DNA from: Amycolatopsis sp. WQ 127309
GTDB taxonomy: Bacteria; Actinomycetota; Actinomycetes; Mycobacteriales; Pseudonocardiaceae
Assembly: GCF_023023025.1 (NCBI RefSeq)
Contig: NZ_CP095481.1
Span: forward strand, 3,286,001-3,350,000
Reading direction: 5' to 3'
Length of the DNA: 64,000 bases
Within the stretch, counting starts at the first letter, position 1; each line of letters opens with the position of its first letter. This document shows positions 34,517 to 44,243 of the stretch, in pieces. The position numbers were made by a program, and so were the translations under genes. The notes under the pieces were generated by a model. The model saw only the letters and a list, made by a program, of their open reading frames with translations. It searched no databases and was not told the DNA's origin.

Positions 34517-35868
34517 GGCTTGTCCAGCAACGCCTGGGCCTGCGTCTGCGCGTCGGCCAGCAGCGCGGGGATGTCCGCGCCGCGGTCGGTCAGGACCTTC
34601 TGCGCCACCGGGTCGAGCAGGCCGTACACCTGCTGGGTGGACCGGGTCGGCTCCGGGATCAGCGGCTGGCCGAACATCTTGTCCGTGTACGGCGTCATCT
34701 GCTTCACCGGCACGTTGACGTACTGCGCGATCCAGCCCATCCGCTGGTCGAAGGTGGCCTTGTCGAACACCGGCAGCTCGGGCGAGCCGACGGCCTCGCC
34801 GGAGTCCGCGGTCGCCTTCGCGTCGGCCACCGCCGCGGCCTGGTCGGCCTGCTTGCTCAGGTAGTAGAAGTCGATCCACTTCACCGCCGCGGCCTGCACG
34901 GCGTCGTTCGCCTTGGCGTTGACGCCGGCGAGCGTGCCGCCGCCGAGGACGCCGGCGTTCGAGCCGTCCAGGGGAAGGGCTGTGACGCCGTAGTCGTCCG
35001 CCTTGATCGCGTTCTGCGCCTTCAGCGAGCCGTAGTTGCCGCCGCCGGAGACGTACATCCCGATCCGGCCGGCGGCGAAGTCCTGGTTGATGCCGTTCCA
35101 GTCGTAGAGGAAGTTGGCGCCCATGCTGTTGTCGTCCCAGCGCATGGTGTGGATGGTTTGCAGCGCGCGGGCCATCTGCGGCGTGTTCAGCGTCGCCGTC
35201 GCCTTGTCACCGGCAAGCTGCTCGGTGCGGCCGCCGAAGGCGTAGTCGAGCGTGGCGAGGATCCAGCCGCCGGTGTTGTCCGTGGTCAGCTGGGCGTACC
35301 CGGCCTGGCCGGTCTTCTCGGCGATCTGCTTCGCGTCGGTGCGGATCTCGTCCCAAGTGGACGGTGGCTTGTCCGGGTCGAGGCCGGCCTGCTTGAACAG
35401 CGTCCGGTTGTAGTGCAGCGCCTGGCCGTGGGCGGCGATCGGGACGGCCCACATCTTGCCGTCGTCGGCCGAACCCGCCTTCGCGACCTCGGGGTTGAAC
35501 TTCTTCGCGTACGGCAGCTGGTCGACCAGGCCGCTGATGTCGGCGAGCTGACGGCGTTCGATCAGGCCGCGGCCGTCGGTGAACGGCATGGTCAGGACGT
35601 CGGGGAGGGTGCCGCCCGCCAGCTGCGCGGTGAACGTCGTCGCGTCCCACTTGAACTCCTGCGGGACCAGGTCGATCTTCGGGTTCGCGGCTTCGAACTG
35701 CGTGACCCGGGTGTTGAACGCGGCGACCGCGCCCTGGTCGAGGCCCGGTTCGATGGACACCTTGACGACGGTCTTGCCGTCGGCGGTGGTGGTGGCGTCG
35801 CCACCGGAACAGGCGGTCAGCGCGGCGGCGGCGCACAGGCACACCGCGGCGATCTTCGAGGACTTCAT
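34513..35868 (-). CDS. ABC sugar-binding lipoprotein
   Basis: A 451-residue solute-binding protein of extracellular family 1. The lipobox is LTAC (Cys about 20). Conserved elements include LAGGTLPDVLTMPFTDGRGLIERRQLADIS and GRIGMYVSGGGNYGSL. It would bind oligosaccharides, probably released by the GH87-like enzyme of the same operon. AGGAG lies five bases before ATG 35868; a GTG six bases earlier is less likely. Confidence 0.93.
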   Translation of the reverse strand: MKSSKIAAVCLCAAAALTACSGGDATTTADGKTVVKVSIEPGLDQGAVAAFNTRVTQFEAANPKIDLVPQEFKWDATTFTAQLAGGTLPDVLTMPFTDGRGLIERRQLADISGLVDQLPYAKKFNPEVAKAGSADDGKMWAVPIAAHGQALHYNRTLFKQAGLDPDKPPSTWDEIRTDAKQIAEKTGQAGYAQLTTDNTGGWILATLDYAFGGRTEQLAGDKATATLNTPQMARALQTIHTMRWDDNSMGANFLYDWNGINQDFAAGRIGMYVSGGGNYGSLKAQNAIKADDYGVTALPLDGSNAGVLGGGTLAGVNAKANDAVQAAAVKWIDFYYLSKQADQAAAVADAKATADSGEAVGSPELPVFDKATFDQRMGWIAQYVNVPVKQMTPYTDKMFGQPLIPEPTRSTQQVYGLLDPVAQKVLTDRGADIPALLADAQTQAQALLDKP

Positions 35869-35884
35869 CGTCACTCCTGGCGGA

Positions 35885-37537
35885 TTACTGGACTCGCAGC
35901 CAGACGGCTGTGTCGGTGGGCAACTGGGCGCCGGTCAGCTCTTCGCTGGCGAGCAGGACTTCGAGGTGGGACGGCAGGTCGATCGGGGTTTCCCCGAAGT
36001 TGACCAGGCAGAGCAGGTCCTCGCCGCGGCGGAAGGCGAGGACGTCGTCGCCGTCTTCGCCCGCCCAGGCGAACTCCTCCCCGCGCAACGCCGGTTCGGC
36101 CCGGCGGAGCGCGATCATGGCCCGGTAGAGCGTGAGCATCGACCGCGGATCGCCGTCCTGCCGCTCGACCGAGTAGCCACCCCAGTTCTCCGGCTGGGGC
36201 AGCCACGGGGTTCCGGCACCGAACCCGAACGCGCTGTCCGCGTCGGACGTCCAGGGCAGCGGGACGCGGCAGCCGTCACGGCCGGGGTCGGTGCCGCCGG
36301 AGCGGAAGTGCATCGGGTCCTGCAGGACGTCCAGGGGTAGGTCCTCGACCTCGGGCAGGCCCAGCTCGTCACCCTGGTAGACGTACAGCGAGCCGGGCAA
36401 CGCCGCCGACAGCAGCGCGGCCGCGCGAGCCCGGCGCTGCGCCTTCGCCAGGTCGGTGGGGATGCCGAAGGCCCGGCCCACGAAGCCGAACGAGCTGTCC
36501 GCGCGGCCGTAGCGAGTGGCCGCGCGGGTGACGTCGTGGTTCGACAGCACCCACGTCGGCGGCGCGCCGACCGGGCCGTGGGCGTCCAAAGTGGACACGA
36601 TTGCCGTGCGCAGCTCGCCGGCGTCCCACGGGCGCATCATGAAGTCGAAGTTGAACGCCGTGTGCATCTCGTCGGTGCGCAGGTAGCGGGCGAAGCGGTG
36701 TGGGTCGGCCAGCCAGACCTCGCCGACCAGCACCCGCGGCTCGGCGTAGGAGTCGGCGACGGCCCGCCAGCCGCGGTAGATGTCGTGGATCTCGTCGCGG
36801 TCGACGAACGGGTGCGCGTCCGGCGTCACCTCGTTGGGCAGCGCCGGGTCCTTGACCGGCATGGTCGCGGAGTCGATGCGGATGCCCGCGACGCCCCGGT
36901 CGAACCAGAACCGCAGCACGCGCTCGTGCTCGGCGCGGACGTCCGGGTGGTTCCAGTTGAGGTCCGGCTGCTCGGGCGCGAACAGGTGCAGGTACCAGTC
37001 GCCGGGCGTGCCGTCCGGGTTCGTGGTGCGCGTCCAGGTGCCGCCGGAGAAGCTGGACTCCCAGTCCGTCGGCGGCAGCTCGCCGTGCTCGCCGCGGCCC
37101 GGGCGGAACCAGAACCGTTGGCGCGCCGGTGATCCCGGCCCGGCGGCCAGTGCGGCCTTGAACCACTCGTGCTGGTCCGAGACGTGGTTGGGGACGATGT
37201 CCACAATGGTCTTGATGCCCAGCCCGGCGGCTTCGGCGATCAGCTGTTCGGCCTCGTCGAGGGTGCCGAACGCCGGATCGATGACGCGGTAGTCGGCGAC
37301 GTCGTACCCGCCGTCGGCCAGCGGCGAGGAGTACCAGGGCGTGAACCAGATGGCGTCCACGCCGAGGCGTTTGAGGTGGGGCAGGCGGGCGCGGACGCCG
37401 GCGAGGTCACCGGTGCCGTCGCCGTTCCCGTCGGCGAAACTGCGGGGGTAGATCTGGTAGATGACGGCACCGCGCCACCACGGCGCCGCCTGCTCGGCGG
37501 GTGTGGTCAGCGGGCTGGTCGAGATGTCGGTGGTCAC
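35885..37537 (-). CDS. GH13 alpha-glucosidase
   Basis: A 550-residue cytoplasmic glycosidase of the oligo-1,6-glucosidase/alpha-glucosidase type. The start of the barrel is WWRGAVIYQIYPRSFADGNGDGTGDL. The catalytic residues are nucleophile Asp222 (GIRIDSA), acid Glu273 (LVGEVW) and stabiliser Asp335 (VLSNHD). With no signal peptide, it would cleave imported gluco-oligosaccharides. It is the first gene of the operon. GTG 37537 has a GGGAG ribosome binding site and lies below a LacI-type operator. Confidence 0.94.
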   Translation of the reverse strand: MTTDISTSPLTTPAEQAAPWWRGAVIYQIYPRSFADGNGDGTGDLAGVRARLPHLKRLGVDAIWFTPWYSSPLADGGYDVADYRVIDPAFGTLDEAEQLIAEAAGLGIKTIVDIVPNHVSDQHEWFKAALAAGPGSPARQRFWFRPGRGEHGELPPTDWESSFSGGTWTRTTNPDGTPGDWYLHLFAPEQPDLNWNHPDVRAEHERVLRFWFDRGVAGIRIDSATMPVKDPALPNEVTPDAHPFVDRDEIHDIYRGWRAVADSYAEPRVLVGEVWLADPHRFARYLRTDEMHTAFNFDFMMRPWDAGELRTAIVSTLDAHGPVGAPPTWVLSNHDVTRAATRYGRADSSFGFVGRAFGIPTDLAKAQRRARAAALLSAALPGSLYVYQGDELGLPEVEDLPLDVLQDPMHFRSGGTDPGRDGCRVPLPWTSDADSAFGFGAGTPWLPQPENWGGYSVERQDGDPRSMLTLYRAMIALRRAEPALRGEEFAWAGEDGDDVLAFRRGEDLLCLVNFGETPIDLPSHLEVLLASEELTGAQLPTDTAVWLRVQ

Positions 37538-37607
37538 GGGACTCCCGTTCTGGCTCAACGGTTTCCGGAGCGCGGCGAAGGGTGCGGACCCAGGTCCGCG
37601 GCGATTA

Positions 37608-37623
37608 GGTTTAGCGCTATACC
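37608..37623. promoter_or_regulatory. LacI-type operator GGTTTAGCGCTATACC
   Basis: A 16-base near-palindrome (two mismatched positions) centred on AGCGCT, with the central CG step typical of LacI/GalR operators. It lies just downstream of the predicted start point of the GH13 promoter, and 87 bases from the LacI gene start. It fits repression of the glucan operon and possibly autoregulation. Confidence 0.65.
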
Positions 37624-37630
37624 TCGATAG

Positions 37631-37660
37631 ACGGTAATGTCGTCCCCGACCGCTTGTCAA
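37631..37660 (-). promoter_or_regulatory. Promoter of the GH13-ABC-GH87 operon
   Basis: On the minus strand, TTGACA (37655-37660) and TACCGT (37631-37636) are separated by 18 bases. The -35 box is perfect. Transcription would start near 37624, at the edge of the LacI-type operator. Confidence 0.6.
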
Positions 37661-37710
37661 CGGCCGGTCCCGTAACCTTGGGGCCCGGGGTGAGCGAGAG
37701 GAGTCCGAGG

Positions 37711-38730
37711 GTGCGCGTCACGCTGCGGGAGGTCGCCGAGCAGGCGGGCGTGAGCATGATGACCGTGTCGAACGTGATGAACGGCAACCGCGCGCGCGTC
37801 TCACCCGGGACCATCGAGAAGGTCCAGCGCATCGCGGCCGAGCTCGGCTACGTCCCGAGCGCGTCGGCCCGCAGCCTCGCGACCAAGGCGTCGCGGCTGG
37901 TCGGCCTACTGGTGCCGGCCGCCGACGAGGACAGCCTGATGATCAGCCCGCACACCATGGCGATCGTCGGCCTGATCGAGCGCGAGCTGCGCAAGTACGG
38001 CTACCACCTGCTGCTGCGCGGCGTCGCCCACCCGGACGAGGTCGCCGAGGCACTGCGGTCGTGGAGCCTCGACGGCGCGATCCTGCTGGGCTTCCTCGAC
38101 GAGAAGGTCGGCAACCTGACGAAGAAGACGATCGGCGCGGTCCACGTCGTCGCGATCGACAGCTACTCGGCGAACCGCCTGACGACGGGCACACGCTCGG
38201 ACGACTTCGCGGGCGCCCGCCTCGCGGCCCGGCACCTCCTGGACCTCGGCCACCGCAGGATCCTGTTCGCCGGCCCGGCGTTCAGCGGCGTAGGCGTGGT
38301 CCACGAACGCTTCGAGGGCTTCTGCCAGGCCTTCGCGGACGCCGGCGTCGCCCGGCCGGACCTGGTGGAGACGGTCAACACGACGTACGCCGAAGGCCAC
38401 GACCTGGGCCTGGCTCTCGCGGATCGCCACCCGGGCATGACGGCATTGTTCGCGACGGCGGACATCCTCGCGGTCGGCATCGTCCACGGCCTGACCGAGG
38501 CGGGCGCACGCGTCCCGGAGGACATCTCGGTGGTCGGCTTCGACGACCTCGACCTCTGCAACTACGTCACACCGAAGCTGACGACGGTGTCGCAGGACAT
38601 CGCCCGCAAAGCGTCGACGGCGGTGTCCATCCTGATGGACTCGATCGAGAAGAGCGAACGCCCGAAGCACCCGGTGACGATCGACGTCTCCCTGGTCGAA
38701 CGCGAGTCGACCGCCCCGGTCCGGACATAG
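37711..38730 (+). CDS. LacI-family transcriptional regulator
   Basis: A 339-residue repressor. The helix-turn-helix is VTLREVAEQAGVSMMTVSNVMNG at the N-terminus, followed by the hinge ASARSLATKASRLVGLLVP. A periplasmic-binding-type sensor domain follows (VVGFDDLDLCNYVTPKLTTV is the conserved C-terminal strand). It is divergent from the glucan operon and probably releases its operator on binding an alpha-gluco-oligosaccharide. GTG 37711 is chosen because GAGGAG lies seven bases upstream and the helix-turn-helix begins at once. Confidence 0.93.
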   Translation: MRVTLREVAEQAGVSMMTVSNVMNGNRARVSPGTIEKVQRIAAELGYVPSASARSLATKASRLVGLLVPAADEDSLMISPHTMAIVGLIERELRKYGYHLLLRGVAHPDEVAEALRSWSLDGAILLGFLDEKVGNLTKKTIGAVHVVAIDSYSANRLTTGTRSDDFAGARLAARHLLDLGHRRILFAGPAFSGVGVVHERFEGFCQAFADAGVARPDLVETVNTTYAEGHDLGLALADRHPGMTALFATADILAVGIVHGLTEAGARVPEDISVVGFDDLDLCNYVTPKLTTVSQDIARKASTAVSILMDSIEKSERPKHPVTIDVSLVERESTAPVRT

Positions 38731-38733
38731 GGA

Positions 38734-38773
38734 AACGGCCGGTTTCCCTTGGGGGACAGGGAAACCGGCCGTT
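38734..38773. terminator. Bidirectional terminator between lacI-type gene and lon
   Basis: Arms of 15 bases (AACGGCCGGTTTCCC and its complement) enclose a 10-base loop. It sits between two convergent genes, three bases after the LacI-family stop and 19 bases from the end of lon. Confidence 0.85.
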
Positions 38774-38792
38774 CAGGTGGCGGCGTTCGGGG

Positions 38793-41195
<2,403 letters not shown>

Positions 41196-41211
41196 GTGCA
41201 CTCCTCGGGTA

Positions 41212-41232
41212 GTTGAGTCTGCCTTGCTCAAC
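41212..41232. promoter_or_regulatory. HAIR element (HspR-binding inverted repeat) upstream of lon
   Basis: GTTGAGT-N7-GCTCAAC matches the HAIR consensus CTTGAGT-N7-ACTCAAG in spacing and in all but the outer bases. It lies 17 bases upstream of the lon start codon. HspR is reported to repress lon in Streptomyces, so the same control is likely here. Confidence 0.75.
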
Positions 41233-41295
41233 TCTCCGATGGGTGTGTTTGTTTCCGATGGTGCGTTCGCCCACAGCGATCAGGGAAAGCGCAGG

Positions 41296-42144
41296 TCAGA
41301 GGCTCGGGCGGCGCGCGACCGCGCACCAGGCGAAGGGCCGCGTCTCCAGATCCAGCACCGTCGGACGCTCGTCGGGACGCCAGTCCGGCAACGATGTCAT
41401 CCCCGGCGGGAGCAACGGCCAGCCGCCGAACCAGGGGAGCAGTTCTTCCGCCGTGCGCAGCCACGCGGGGTTCGTCGTGGCGCGGTAGGCGTCGATGAAC
41501 GCGCGAACCTCGGCCGCGCGGGCCGGCGGGGCGTCGTCGCGGCAGGTGCCGTGCGTCAGCGCCAGCCAGCTGCCCGGCGCCAGCTTCGCCCGGTACGTCG
41601 CCATCAGGCCGTCGGGATCGTCCGACGGGCCGACGAAGTGCATCACCGTGATCATCAGCAGGCACACCGGCCGTGACCAGTCGATCAGGTCCGACACGAC
41701 GTCGTCCGCGAAGATCTCCGCGGGCCGCCGGATGTCGCGCTCGACCAGGCCCGCCCAGTCCGTCGCGTCTTCCTTCTCCAGGATCAGCCGGGAGTGCGCG
41801 GCCGCCACCGGCTCGTAGTCGACGTAGACGACCGACGCGCGCTCACCAAAAGGCAGCAGCTCCCGGACGATCTCGTGCACGTTGCCCGCGGTCGGTACAC
41901 CGGAGCCGAGGTCGACGAACTGGCGGACGCCGGCGTCCACCGCGGCCGAGACGACGCGGTTCATGAACGCCCGGTTCTGCCGCGAGATCGGCCGGATCAG
42001 CGGCCACACCTTCTCCACGCGGCGGCCGAACTCGCGGTCGACCGCCCAGTGGTGGTTGCCGCCGAGGTACCAGTCGTAGACGCGCGCGGCGGACGGCTTC
42101 TCCGTGTCCACCCCGGCGGGCGCGATCGGCGCTCCTTCGCTCAT
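41296..42144 (-). CDS. SAM-dependent methyltransferase (actinomycete family, PF04672-like)
   Basis: A 282-residue protein. The family opening is GVDTEKPSAARVYDWYLGG, the SAM motif is RQFVDLGSGVPTAGNVHEIV, followed by VVYVDYEPVAAAH and MITVMHFVG. The substrate is unknown; the family is widespread and multi-copy in actinomycetes. Its ATG overlaps the stop of the upstream paralogue (ATGA), so this is a recent or maintained tandem duplication. Confidence 0.88.
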   Translation of the reverse strand: MSEGAPIAPAGVDTEKPSAARVYDWYLGGNHHWAVDREFGRRVEKVWPLIRPISRQNRAFMNRVVSAAVDAGVRQFVDLGSGVPTAGNVHEIVRELLPFGERASVVYVDYEPVAAAHSRLILEKEDATDWAGLVERDIRRPAEIFADDVVSDLIDWSRPVCLLMITVMHFVGPSDDPDGLMATYRAKLAPGSWLALTHGTCRDDAPPARAAEVRAFIDAYRATTNPAWLRTAEELLPWFGGWPLLPPGMTSLPDWRPDERPTVLDLETRPFAWCAVARRPSL

Positions 42145-42992
42145 CCGAGCGGCTTCTCCGCGATACCGCACCACGCGTACGGGCGGGCTTCGGCTTCCAG
42201 TGCGTTCAGCTTCCGGTCGGGCCGCCAGTCCGGCAGGTGCACGATGCCCGGCTCCAGGATCGGCCAGTCGCCGAACAGCGGCTCGATCTCCTCGCGGGTG
42301 CGCAGCCACACCGGGTTGCTCGTCTTCCGGTACTGCTCGACGAACCACCTCAGCCCGGCCAGCGACTCGCCTTCGCCGTCACCCTCGCTCATCTGCGAGA
42401 TCGCCAGCCAGCTGCCCGGCGCGAGCGCGTCGCGGTACGCCTTGAGCAGGCCGTGCGGGTCGTCGTCCGGGCCGACGAAGTGCAGCACCGCCATCATCAT
42501 CACGCAGACCGGCTTCGAGAAGTCGATGAGCCGCTTCGTCTCTTCCGCGCGCAGCACGGCCTTGGCGTCGCGCATGTCGGCCTGGACGATGCCGGCCCAG
42601 TCGGTCGCCGCCTCCTCCTCGAGGATGAGCGTCGCGTGGGCGACGGCGACCGGCTCGTAGTCGACGTAGACGACCGTCGCGTCGTGCTCGTCCGGCAGCT
42701 CGGCCTCGACGACCTCGTGGACGTTGCCGGCCGTCGGGACACCGGAGCCGAGGTCGACGAACTGGCGGATCCCGGCCTTGAGCGCCGCGCGCACGGCGCG
42801 GTTCATGAACTCGCGGTTCTGCTTGGAGCCGGGGCGCACGAGCGGCCACTGCTGTTCGACGCGCCGCCCGAACTCGCGGTCCACGGCCCAGTTCTGGGTA
42901 CCGCCGAGGTACCAGTCGTAGATCCGGGCCGCGGACGGCTTCTCCGTGTCGACGCCCTCGGGTGCTCTGGGCGCGGCGTCCCGCTCGTTCAC
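42141..42992 (-). CDS. SAM-dependent methyltransferase, tandem paralogue
   Basis: A 283-residue paralogue of the downstream gene with the same motifs: GVDTEKPSAARIYDWYLGGTQ, RQFVDLGSGVPTAGNVHEVV, VVYVDYEPVAVAH and MMAVLHFVG. The two proteins look related along their whole length but differ in the middle, so they may have diverged in substrate. Translation starts at GTG 42992. Confidence 0.88.
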   Translation of the reverse strand: MNERDAAPRAPEGVDTEKPSAARIYDWYLGGTQNWAVDREFGRRVEQQWPLVRPGSKQNREFMNRAVRAALKAGIRQFVDLGSGVPTAGNVHEVVEAELPDEHDATVVYVDYEPVAVAHATLILEEEAATDWAGIVQADMRDAKAVLRAEETKRLIDFSKPVCVMMMAVLHFVGPDDDPHGLLKAYRDALAPGSWLAISQMSEGDGEGESLAGLRWFVEQYRKTSNPVWLRTREEIEPLFGDWPILEPGIVHLPDWRPDRKLNALEAEARPYAWCGIAEKPLG

Positions 42993-43064
42993 TTCGGCTC
43001 CCCATCCCTCGAGTCCTGGCGCCAGCCTATAAGGACGGAGTGCGACCGGTAATCCGCCAGTGGT

Positions 43065-44012
43065 TCACCGAACGGCTGGGCGACGCTGCCAATACGTCCA
43101 CAGCGGCCGGTAGCCCTGGGCGTACCAGAACGGCGTCGAAAGCGGGTTCGCCGCGGCGTGGTGCAGCAGGACGACGTCGGTGCCCTCCTCGTCGAGCACC
43201 TGGTGGGCGTGGGCCGACAGCGCGGTACCGACACCGGACGACCGCGCCGCTTCGGCGACGGCCAAGGACGACAGGTAGCCGACGCGCCCGGCCTTGACGC
43301 GGTCGCTGATCCAGCCGGTCTCGCCGGGGTGCTGGACGTTCACCATGCCGAGCGCCCGGCCGTACAGCTCGGCGATCCACAACGGCGGTTCCGGCCGGTT
43401 GAGCTGCTCGGCGAGGTCCTTGGCCAGGATGTCCTCGACGCCCGAGCGCAGGTTCACCGTGCCGTACTGGGCGTCGAAGGAGTGCAGCTCCATCCCCAGC
43501 GCCACCGCGGTGTCGAGGTCACCGGGCTCGGCCCGGCGGATCTTGACGCCCGGGGTGCCGCGCGGGCCCTCCGGGATCATCCGGTCGGCCGGGCGGACCG
43601 CGACCACGCGCAGCGGCGCGAAGCCGTGGTGCAGCATTTCGCGCGTGCCGGCGGCGTCCCGGCTGGCCCGCGGGAGGACCGCGGCGGTCTCGGTGTCGCC
43701 CGGTTCGGCGACCGCGCGCAGATGTTCATCCCATCGGGTGAGTAGGGCGTCGAGCGCGGCGGCCGGCTGCGGGCCCGCCAGCTGGAGGTCGAGGCGGTGC
43801 TCGGTGAGCGCGCGCCACGGCGCGTTGGGGGCGTCGCGGTCCACCTGGACGCGGGACGCGCGCCCGGTGGCAGCCGAGTCGCCGAGGTCGACGTCCAGCA
43901 CCACCGCGTTTTCGGTGCTCTCGAAGGGGGAGGAGCCGGGGAGGAGGGGGTCCACCGCCGCGAGCCGCGTCGCGTGCTCGCTGGCAATCACATCGCTGTG
44001 CATGGGGCACAT
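43065..44012 (-). CDS. GNAT-family N-acetyltransferase
   Basis: A protein of about 315 residues. The C-terminal 150 residues hold the GNAT fold: LRSGVEDILAKDLAEQL, LWIAELYGRALGMVNVQ, and the acetyl-CoA loop SSLAVAEAARSSGVGTALSAHA. The N-terminal half resembles a second, degenerate acetyltransferase lobe, so this may be a tandem-GNAT protein. The ATG at 44012 or another at 44003 could start it; neither has a strong ribosome binding site. It is divergent from the c-di-GMP gene. Confidence 0.75.
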   Translation of the reverse strand: MCPMHSDVIASEHATRLAAVDPLLPGSSPFESTENAVVLDVDLGDSAATGRASRVQVDRDAPNAPWRALTEHRLDLQLAGPQPAAALDALLTRWDEHLRAVAEPGDTETAAVLPRASRDAAGTREMLHHGFAPLRVVAVRPADRMIPEGPRGTPGVKIRRAEPGDLDTAVALGMELHSFDAQYGTVNLRSGVEDILAKDLAEQLNRPEPPLWIAELYGRALGMVNVQHPGETGWISDRVKAGRVGYLSSLAVAEAARSSGVGTALSAHAHQVLDEEGTDVVLLHHAAANPLSTPFWYAQGYRPLWTYWQRRPAVR

Positions 44013-44112
44013 TGAAGCGCTAACCGGCCCGGAATGCGTAGAGGGTGCCTCGGGGATAGGGGATACCTGATGTTTCACCCCTTGGTCCACGCAGGTCAGC
44101 GCTATCGAGGCA

Positions 44113-44141
44113 TTGTTAACCCTGGGGTGATCTCCTACTGT
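44113..44141 (+). promoter_or_regulatory. Candidate promoter of the GGDEF-EAL gene, with a BldD-box-like repeat in the spacer
   Basis: TTGTTA (44113-44118) and TACTGT (44136-44141) are 17 bases apart. The spacer region reads TAACCCTGGGGTGA, an inverted repeat (ACCC/GGGT) that differs from the BldD consensus TnACnC(A/T)GnGTnA by one inserted G. BldD is the known c-di-GMP effector that controls such genes in Streptomyces. Confidence 0.4.
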
Positions 44142-44243
44142 CTCGAAAGGGACATGAGTACGCCCTACGGGGTACGGTATGGCCCTTGTCCACACCTGAC
44201 GTCACGGATCAGGACCGGTGGGCAATCCGGGAGGGAAGAACGG

